A stretch of 13,541 nucleotides of DNA from Euperipatoides rowelli (Eukaryota > Onychophora > Udeonychophora > Euonychophora > Peripatopsidae): NCBI GenBank assembly GCA_003024985.2, contig PXIH01S0023029.1, one strand, 5' to 3'. Of this stretch, positions 6,740-13,541 are shown in pieces (position 1 is the stretch's first letter; each line of letters begins with the position of its first letter). The notes under the pieces are model-generated. The model was not told the DNA's origin, searched no databases, and was given only the letters and a program-made list of their open reading frames with translations. A program made the translations under genes and the position numbers.

Positions 6740-8820
6740 TTGTCAAGGAGGTGGCAAAAGTCAGTTGAACACCGGGTACCAAACAGTCATAGAATGCCCT
6801 GTATCAAGCAAGAATAGAAAAGATATTACTCAAGCGGGAATAAATAAAGTTTTAACAACTTTGACAAATTACAAAGTTACAGTATTTTCTAAGATTGAAC
6901 TTAGGCTAATTTAGATCACACACACACATGCAGTATATACACTAAAAAAATGACAAGATAAAAAATACTTTAATTGTTCAATTAAATACAGGATGAAAGA
7001 ATATTAAATTAATGATTGTTGTATAAACACAATGATTGTAAGTCAAATGCTAGATTTGTTCAAATATCACAGATGAAAGATTTAGGAAAGTAGATCACTT
7101 TTATTTACAAAATCAAAAATGAACAATCTGTTGTTAACAATTTTCTTGGAATGATTTTCAAATGACACGGGTACTGAAAGGATAATAGAGTGCAAAATGA
7201 AATTACTGAAAAATTAAAGTTTTCTTTTTGTTTGGTTGAGTTTTATTTATTTTAAAACTATCTGACCCAATCAATTAAAAGTAGGGATAGCAATTAATGA
7301 TAGCTTAATCTTAAACCTAATCAATTAATTGGTAAATTGACTGCCTATAATGGAGAAAAATAGGCCCAACATGGACTCAGGGTTTAAATTTATGGGGCTT
7401 ACACTACAAGCTCTTAACTGTATTGTGGAGTGGTTTTTAAAAAATATTTTTAGAACACTACATATACAGTATATATACAGTAAGCTATATAAATGTAAGA
7501 ACCCCTAGGTTTCTTACTTGATTTTTAAGCTTGGTTGACTATAACCCTTTTTTTGAGCACCTTAGGCAAGCTGGCCAAGTTTTAGTTTTTAATAATTCTC
7601 TTTGTGAATCTGTCTTGCCACACATTCATGTCATTATTTTAGCCTACTCCTGCAGCATTTATTTTTCTTTATTTAATTGGTAAATTATAATTAAAAATTG
7701 TTATTTGATTTTGCCCTAAGTTGATGCTTGCGAGTGATTTTGACTTTGTAAGTTTTGTATTATATTTTGAGAAATATGGATTATATTTTCAATCCAATCT
7801 ATGACAATTGTTCAAAATTCTTCTGTTAATATTTAAAAGTATCACAAGTTTACATTGTATTCAAAAAACACTCCAACTTACTTGGTCTTTTATAGTATTT
7901 TTCAGAGAAACTTTGATCTATTTAATAATCTGTATAATATACAGTAAATACGACATGTCTTTCATTAGACGAGTATTTCTTTTTTAGCTTGCAGCAGAAA
8001 TAAAATGGATATAATATAATAAATAATGAAATATTTATGCTTAAAAACACTGTAACGCTTACTGTTTACAAAAAAGTGTCACTATACTGCATTGATAATG
8101 ATTAATGGATACCTATTTAAGATGAGATTTATATTTATCAATTGCAGACAAATGTATAAGTGTGAAAATGGTCCGGTGTTTATGATCTTCAAGTTGATAC
8201 AGTAAAAGAGTAAGGCAAAACATTCAATTAGGATTAGGCTATTTATTACGTTAACATGTGTTGTAAAACGTAAGAGTAGGCTACTCTTGTTTTAAAATCT
8301 TTAAGCTGATTGAGGTCTAGAAAGAAACTATTTTTCATTTTAATTTTTAAAACGTAACACCTTTTAATTTCAAATTTTTATTTTTAACACTAAGTGAATA
8401 AACAAAACTAATGTGTTCTGATAAATAATTACTTTAATTTTATTACGCTATAACAATATTATTTTTAAAAATGAAAAATAATAAAATGCCTACAAAAAAC
8501 AAAAAGTGCATCCCTTGTTACTTCAATAAGGACAATAGTGCCTTCGTGTAGATGTGACCTTTGAGGGAATTTGTTTGGCCTTCACACCAACTTATCATAG
8601 TCACTACAATGACATCTTTTCAAATAAAATATATAAAAATATTCATTTTAACAAATAATATTAAATTGTTTAAAATAATAGTAAGTTTTCTTATAAAGAA
8701 TGTTGGTATTTTATTATTTATTTTAAAGGCGCTGTTACAATAAAAATAAGTACATATGTCATCCATCCGTAGTTCAGAATAGCATTCAATGAAATCCGAG
8801 ACATATATTTTTTATTTATT
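6740..8820. other. AT-rich intron DNA, no convincing gene
   Basis: I see a (CA)n microsatellite at about 6919-6927, ATACAGTATATATACAGTA-type repeats near 7463-7482, and a slightly GC-richer patch at about 7556-7660 without an open frame matching a known family. The 60-codon frame at 8561-8743 is AT-driven and shows no motif. Confidence 0.5.
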
Positions 8821-8824
8821 TCAG

Positions 8825-8911
8825 GCCACTTTTGCATGGACAATCTCTGCAGTCAAGACATCGATGAGCTATTCACATTACCATGTACTGTTCCGTGATG
8901 TTTCAGTGGAA
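8825..8911 (+). other. Possible small exon (unconfirmed)
   Basis: A strong acceptor-like tract (TTTTTTATTTATTTCAG, ending at 8824) is followed by an 87-base, GC-richer island. It is open in two frames: frame 1 reads ATFAWTISAVKTSMSYSHYH and onward to a weak donor GTAGGC at 8912, and frame 3 reads an internal MDNLCSQDIDELF peptide to a stop at 8896-8898. No family was recognised. It is on the strand opposite to the cyclase gene, so it would belong to a nested or non-coding transcript. Confidence 0.15.
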
Positions 8912-8949
8912 GTAGGCAAGATAAAATTTAGCTCTCTCTCTTTACACAT

Positions 8950-9560
8950 ATAAAAAATTAAAAAAAAAAAAAAAACCATCATGGCCATGGTACAAATGAA
9001 AATAAATCAAATGGACAACTACCGTTCGAGATATATTAAAATTAGTTTCTCTTTACTCCTCACCAATCCAATTACAAAATAGGAAAACAAACGGAATGGA
9101 ATTTATTGCCATATTAAAGTATATTGTAGATAGAGAATAAAAGAATATTGAAGGCAAATTTTATTATTATTATTTAATTTCGAGTTCACATGTTAAGCAC
9201 AATATTAAACGCTGTACTGTAATTGTGTATTAGATTCTTCATTTTGGAATTTAAAGTGTTTTATTTTCCAGCTCAGAATCATAATAAGCAATATAGCTAT
9301 TAATTATTTTGTTAGCCTGAATTTTTTTTTTTTTCGAAATATATAAAATATTATTCATGAAAATATAACGTTCATTAAAAAAAATTAATTTATAATTAAA
9401 GCACGCTTTGGTTAATTTATCTACTAAAAAGAATAAGATGTATACTTCTTTTATTCTATTACTGTAGAATCTTTACATTAATTACAATATATTAATTGAT
9501 ATAATATCAAAATATTTTTTTTGCATAATAATTAAACTATCAGTGTATTGCGGTATCATG
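8950..9560. other. AT-rich intron DNA, nothing recognised
   Basis: There are homopolymer A/T tracts (for example 8959-8973 and 9320-9334) but no coding frame, RNA gene or paired repeat that I can support. Confidence 0.5.
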
Positions 9561-9566
9561 GCTTAA

Positions 9567-10233
9567 AGGCCATATGTAACAAATTTTTTTTTTTTTTTAT
9601 TATTGATTTTCAAAGATTTTTACTAAAAAAAAATATCCACTACAAAATTTTAAAATTTTTTTTAAAAAAAAAGTGTTATTTACAATTCAATTTTTAAAAT
9701 AATTGGCTTTAGCTCCTCCCCTTTAAAACAACATTGTCCACTGTATACACCAGGGGAAATATTTTGTGATGTCATAGACTAGAAATGAATAGATCTTGCT
9801 ATACTTAACTATAGAATATTTGCTATCTTTGTTAGATTAAAGCTGGAAATTATATGGAGTAATTGTTTAATCACTTGTAAAAAATCTTAATAAAATTCAT
9901 TCTTTGTGCAGCTTTTATGATTCAATTTTTTTTTTAAAAAAAAATCAAAATACCTTTAATACAGATTGAAAATACCTCTATTTACATGTTAAATCATTAC
10001 AAAGAAAACAGCTGTAGAGGCTATTTTGTCATCAAATTATTCTCAAACCCCCCAAAAATGTGAAAGTTTTAAATTGTAATCTCAGACTGAGGATAGCAAT
10101 ATTCTTAATTTTATCTTTAAATAACTTTTTTTTATGCATTTTAAATTATTTTTTCCAGTGGAATATTTTTTTTAGTAATTATCTTTGAAAATCAATAATA
10201 AAAATAATTTAAAAAATCCGTTACAATTGACCT
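9567..10233. mobile_element. TTAA-flanked MITE with long inverted repeats, Kolobok-like
   Basis: The element is bounded by TTAA at 9563-9566 and 10234-10237. The left end is AGGCCATATGTAAC; the right end, reverse-complemented, is AGGTCAATTGTAAC, so 11 of 14 bases match. Further in, 9597-9617 and 10181-10201 are a perfect 21-bp inverted repeat (TTATTATTGATTTTCAAAGA plus T). Looser pairing continues to about 150 bases from each end through runs such as ACTAAAAAAAA-TAT-CCACT. TTAA duplications with RGG-type ends are described for Kolobok; piggyBac shares TTAA but usually ends in CCC/CCY. No transposase remains, so family assignment is tentative while the MITE structure is clear. Confidence 0.7.
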
Positions 10234-10436
10234 TTAAGGCAATTTTACCTGTCCTAGAAAGAAATAACATGTACATTTTAATACAAAATCTTTCTCCAAC
10301 GTGATAAGTGGGTTTAATCACATTAGAAATATCCATGAGGCAGTACCTGTGTTGTAGCTATTCTACTGTTTTAATGTGTTATCACAAGCAGTTGGTTTGT
10401 TGGAAGGAAGAGGTGTGTGATTGATATTAATTGAGA

Positions 10437-10484
10437 AATTTTTAGCTGTTATTTTTAAACATGTTTCAATAACAGCTAAAAATT
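10437..10484. repeat. 48-bp near-perfect palindrome
   Basis: AATTTTTAGCTGTTATT (10437-10453) is the exact reverse complement of 10468-10484. The 14-base centre itself contains the palindrome AAACATGTTT. It sits between the two element ends at 10237 and 10600 and may mark the middle of another inverted-repeat element. Confidence 0.85.
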
Positions 10485-10599
10485 CCAGCACAAACAATAA
10501 ATCTGATGTACAATACTTGCACACATATGCAAAATAGTGAAACCTCATATTTCCATTACTAAAATAGATATCATTAATTCTTGTAATAATCTCCATCTA

Positions 10600-10746
10600 G
10601 TGGACACTGATAGCAATACTGTTTTTAGAAGGAGGAGCTAAAAGACTTAACTTAGTCATTTTATTTTTAAATAACATTTTTTTTTTAGAATTATTTTTTT
10701 TAACCAAGTGAGATTAATTATTTTAATTATTTCATGTGACATTTAA
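10600..10746. repeat. Extra diverged copy of the Kolobok-like element end
   Basis: GATAGCAATACT, GGAGGAGCTAAA (10631-10642) and ATTTTTAAATAACATTTTTTTTTT align in inverted orientation with 9657-9752, where TTTAGCTCCTCC (9708-9719) is the exact reverse complement. They also align in direct orientation with 10090-10140 (GATAGCAATATT, TTTAAATAACTTTTTTTT). The copy ends in TGTGACA-TTTAAA, which resembles the TTGACC-TTTAA end at 10230-10237. It is probably part of a second insertion or a tail duplication. Confidence 0.55.
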
Positions 10747-12119
10747 AGATGATTTTAGCAAATGGTTTAATAATGCTAATATTATATCATTAATGACAGA
10801 TAGTCCTACTGATTATGCCATAATTGAATAAGAACTTGTATATTTGCGGTGGAGAGATAAGGGTATTATAAATGTAAATTCAGTCAGAATACAATCATGC
10901 TTTACGGTGATACTAACGAACTCCGTCAGCAATATACAAAACCCAATTTGAACCATTAGGTTTTACTTTTTATATAAAAAAAAAACTATTTGGATTATCT
11001 ACAGATGATTCTGAGTTAATCACTGGTAAAATTAGTAGTGTAGCAAAAAATTTTTAATTGTTCTCCTCCATCTAAAAATTATGCATTGTATGAACCACTT
11101 ATTTGAACTAGGAATTAATGACATTATGAAAACAAAATAGCACATTGGGCATGGAAATTGCATCATAGACTGTACCATAATAGTTCATTATGCAAGTGGA
11201 TTATCAGAACATCCTACACATTAAAAAAAAAAGATAAAAAACTTCCAACTAATGTACATTTAACGATTCTTGGTCAAAATTTATTGTTTTTTAAAAAAAA
11301 AAAATGAATTCAACATAATGAGTTTTTGACACAATTCATGCATAAAATTTTTCCGTTTTATAATTTTAAATTTATGGGATCCCTAAGCTATGATGGCATG
11401 AGCGATTCTAAATCCAGTAACATCCACCCCTGTACAGTGTTAATCACCGTCTTCATCCAGTTGGGGCTGTTGTGTTCCAGTTTGACTTTTAATTTATGCA
11501 GCTGCAATATATTTTGTTACAGTTTAGTAATAGTAGCTCCAGTTTTTAGTTATTATACTGGACATTCATTCATAAAGAACTTTTAGTTAATATTTCAAAT
11601 AGTAAAAACCAAGCCTTGCTTGCTTCCATGTACAGGAATTTAACATTGCAACTCCGCAGATGTAATCCTACAAGAGTGGTGTCTACGTTTGTGCAACATT
11701 ATCGTTATTACTTATGAGAGAATGAGGAGGAGTAAGAACTTTTTGTTGCTAAGTACTATTATTAGTATTGATAAATTTTAAGACTACAAAGAAGAAGAAA
11801 AACAAATAATTTATATTAAAAAAAATAAGATTATTATTTATAAAATTGTTATACTTTATTTTATTTCATTCTTTATAATATTCAGAAGATTTTATTAGCT
11901 TACAATTTTTATTACATATGTAGTATCTTTACACATTAATGGAACTGTGGCTAGAAAGTGCGAAGCAATTGTCTATTGTGTAAACTTTTTTTGCTTGTTG
12001 TCATTTCATCACTAAGTTGTCATTATCATTGAAATGCAAATAAATTACAATTTCAGTTGCAGTCACACAGGTTGAGTTAATTTTAATAGTTTTATATAAG
12101 CCAAATTGTGATCAGGACC
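10747..12119. other. Intron DNA, no convincing gene
   Basis: Small protein-like open pieces occur but none is recognised: a 20-codon frame at about 10896-10958 (MLYGDTNELRQQY...), a segment at 11398-11480 open on both strands, and a frame near 11638-11717 ending RRCNPTRVVSTFVQHYRYYL after an acceptor-like TACAG at 11631-11635. All are short and without detectable domains. Confidence 0.4.
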
Positions 12120-12152
12120 ATTTATATCAGGAGTGTCAAACTCACGGTCCGT

Positions 12153-12168
12153 GGGCCGCATGCGGCCC
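12153..12168. repeat. Subterminal 16-bp GC-rich palindrome of the hAT element
   Basis: GGGCCGCATGCGGCCC is a perfect palindrome 25 bases inside the left terminus. It stands out against AT-rich surroundings. A role as subterminal transposase-binding or hairpin site is inference. Confidence 0.85.
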
Positions 12169-12345
12169 TAAGCAATTATTTGTGCGTCCCAGGCCCAGCC
12201 AATTACGGTATGCTAATATCGCGTTACCTTATGCACAGGCACACCATTTCCGTAAGACTCTTATTAATTTGTGCAATTATTCAGTGTCTTATTATTTTAA
12301 ACAATTTTAACGATTATTCATTTATTTCAGTCTTTTGTATTCAGC

Positions 12346-12450
12346 ATGTCTCTAGCAAAGCCAAGTGGTAGTAGAAATAAACGGAAAATTGCTGATGAAC
12401 ATAGAAATTTTCAAGAAAAGTGGGAGTTGGAGCGTTTCAATGAAAATTGA
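12346..12450 (+). pseudogene. N-terminal remnant of a hAT transposase
   Basis: The frame begins MSLAKPS, continues through KRKIADEHRNFQEKWELERF and stops after 34 codons at TGA (12448-12450). The K-R-K...EHR-F-EKWE pattern followed by an aromatic residue is typical of the start of GTF2IRD2-like/Charlie-type hAT transposases found in many animals. The BED/DDE catalytic parts are absent because the element is internally deleted, so no active enzyme can come from it. Identification rests on the short motif plus the hAT ends around it. Confidence 0.7.
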
Positions 12451-12571
12451 TTATGAAGCTTTCCTTTTTTTTTGCAGCCACATAAACTTAAGCCTTGTTT
12501 ATTTGGCTCACATCAGGTTTTGAGTTTGACACGCTTGATTTATATATCTGTTGAGTGGATTGCTTTCAGAC

Positions 12572-12815
12572 ACGCACAAATTTCGAAGAAACAAAAATTA
12601 CTGTTATAAATAATTTTATTCATTCATCATCAAACCGATTTTATAATATAGATTCTTACACGATTGAAGATTCATTAATCACTTCCTTATCAATGTGCCC
12701 TTTAAAAGAACAATATACTTCAGATTTTCAAGATGAAAGTGTTAATTTTTTTTTTGAAGTGATAAATTTCACGATGCAGCCATATTGTCCTAGTGTTGTT
12801 GTCAATAGCATTTAG
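12572..12815 (+). other. Possible terminal exon or chance ORF
   Basis: After an acceptor-like TTGCTTTCAG (12562-12571) a frame stays open for about 80 codons to TAG at 12813-12815. Its composition is balanced (Ser, Thr, Asn, acidic residues and several Cys) rather than pure Lys/Phe/Ile. AATAAATAAATAA follows at about 12823-12835, a suitable polyadenylation region. No family was recognised, and it is opposite in strand to the cyclase gene. Confidence 0.15.
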
Positions 12816-12839
12816 TCAACTGAAATAAATAAATAATAT

Positions 12840-13452
12840 AATCACTTGGAGAACAATTTTTTCAATAGCGTATTTTTTAATTTATTGATTCTTTCTGACT
12901 TGATTCTTACATTTTGTATCCACACTGGAGAGGCTGAATGGGTTTTACAGTTGAAGATGTTTATATATAGTCTTTGTTACAACATTGACAAGATTAAAAA
13001 ATGATTAGCGCAAAAGTTAAAAAAACTTTTCATTAACCGACATTCTCACTAGTGCATTGTAAAGTCCTGAAAATTCTAAATTTGACTCTTTGCCAACTAT
13101 AATCTGGAAGTAACAAAAGCCGCAGACCTTTAGTAAGGTTTTATTCTAATAAAATATTAAAATTTACAAGGTTTTCATGAATCCTTTTCCCAAAAGGTTG
13201 TGTGGAAACATTTACAGATATAAATTTAAATTTTGCACAAACATAAGAATAAAAAGATTACATCTCACAACTTATAAATTTGACCATACTGGAAATTGTG
13301 GATTTACAATATCTATTAGTTTTTATATATCTTTAAAAAGTGGATTGGATTTTCTTGTATTATATTTTGACACAGTAAAATATTCTGGATATAATTTATA
13401 GAAGGTTTTAGAAAATTTAATAAAAGTAGAATTTCTTATTTCCTCCAAAGAA
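12840..13452. other. AT-rich intron DNA, no gene
   Basis: The 74-codon frame at 13177-13401 is AT-driven and shows no motif. No paired repeats were found here. Confidence 0.45.
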
Positions 13453-13455
13453 TTA

Positions 13456-13541
13456 GGCCCCATTCGCATGGACACTTTATACGCGGTTCAACCGCGGTTG
13501 AACCGCGGATAGTACCATTCGTATGGACATTTTCATCCGCG
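13456..13541. mobile_element. Left end of a GC-rich palindromic element, possibly PIF/Harbinger-like (cut by the window edge)
   Basis: Just after TTA (13453-13455) the sequence switches to GGCCCCATTCGCATGGACAC and then to CGCGGTT/AACCGCG motifs. A unit beginning CCATTCG-ATGGACA-TTT starts at 13460 and recurs at 13515, a period of 55 bases. Between them lies a perfect 26-bp palindrome at 13482-13507. GGCCC-ATTC-type ends next to a TTA/TAA target are common in Harbinger MITEs, but only one end is visible, so the family is a guess. Confidence 0.45.
13482..13507. repeat. Perfect 26-bp palindrome centred on CCGCGG
   Basis: CGCGGTTCAACCG is followed by its exact reverse complement CGGTTGAACCGCG. 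CGCGGTT/AACCGCG thus occurs several times in alternating orientation, so the segment can fold in more than one register. Confidence 0.92.

Larger units (their letters stand above)
12128..12537 (+). mobile_element. Non-autonomous hAT element, 410 bp, Buster/Charlie-like
   Basis: The left end is CAGGAGTGTCAAACTCA; the right end, reverse-complemented, is CAAGCGTGTCAAACTCA, with 15 of 17 bases identical. The flanks are a perfect ATTTATAT on both sides, fitting the nnnTAnnn target pattern of Buster-type hAT elements. Inside are a subterminal palindrome (12153-12168), an intron-end-like TTTATTTCAG (12321-12330) and a 34-codon start of a transposase frame (12346-12450). The element is an internal-deletion derivative of a larger autonomous transposon whose protein is often annotated as GTF2IRD2-like. 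The intact target duplication suggests a fairly recent insertion. Confidence 0.88.
12120..12545. repeat. Perfect 8-bp target site duplication ATTTATAT
   Basis: ATTTATAT at 12120-12127 and 12538-12545 directly flank the hAT ends. The central TA matches the nnnTAnnn consensus. Confidence 0.9.
5163..13541 (-). other. Intron of the cyclase gene (partial, continues past the window)
   Basis: The acceptor at 5163 proves an intron. I searched the minus strand to the right edge for the preceding C2-domain exon, which should encode the conserved DIWG-TVN-ASRM segment, and found nothing resembling it. The last intron is therefore inferred to be longer than 8.3 kb. It is filled mainly by AT-rich sequence and transposon relics. 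Another gene could be nested within it, but no convincing one was seen. Confidence 0.6.

Noticed and set aside
7861-7990. Minus-strand GTAAGT-like donor (ACTTAC at 7876-7881) as the end of the upstream cyclase exon
   Set aside because: The sequence to its right has no open frame resembling the C2 domain.
11326-11586. 86-codon frame on the plus strand with hydrophobic stretches
   Set aside because: Phe, Leu and Ser abundance follows base composition. The same segment is also open on the minus strand, and neither reading matches a family I recognise.
12108-12371. 87-codon plus-strand frame over the hAT left end
   Set aside because: It crosses the transposon boundary and is in a different frame from the recognisable transposase start at 12346.

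Overview
This is a very AT-rich animal (eukaryotic) genomic window. It has long poly(A)/(T) runs, one 'n' at 2385, one large spliced protein-coding exon and several non-autonomous DNA transposons. No bacterial-type features are present. The exon encodes the end of a class III adenylyl cyclase of the ADCY1/rutabaga type (calcium/calmodulin-responsive). It carries a disordered C-terminal tail of about 760 residues. Vertebrate ADCY1 has only a short tail, so the long tail suggests an invertebrate, most likely an arthropod. That taxonomic reading is inference.

Layout: 1-1690 is AT-rich intergenic DNA with one weak ORF (612-917) that ends like an mRNA 3' end. From 1695 to 1878 three stem-loops stand in a row; the middle one contains a Pol III B-box-like sequence on the minus strand, so it looks tRNA/SINE-derived. 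About 2156-2765 is the probable 3' UTR of the cyclase gene (minus strand), with a perfect 24-bp palindrome. 2766-5162 is the terminal coding exon, preceded by a strong 3' splice site at 5163. Everything from 5163 to the right edge is then read as intron of this gene, because I found no upstream cyclase exon on the minus strand. The intron would be more than 8.3 kb long.

The intron holds mobile-element relics: an old hAT element (5837-6130, imperfect 8-bp target duplication); a G-rich island with quadruplex-capable runs (about 6413-6566); a TTAA-flanked, Kolobok-like MITE with long inverted repeats (9567-10233) and an extra copy of one of its ends at 10600-10746; a young-looking 410-bp hAT derivative (12128-12537) with a perfect 8-bp target duplication and a transposase N-terminal remnant; and at the right edge the start of a GC-rich, palindromic, possibly PIF/Harbinger-like element.

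I see no operon, CRISPR array or complete RNA gene, and nothing that amounts to a new molecular system. The most interesting items are the long regulatory-looking cyclase tail, the triple stem-loop cluster and the composite Kolobok-like structure.
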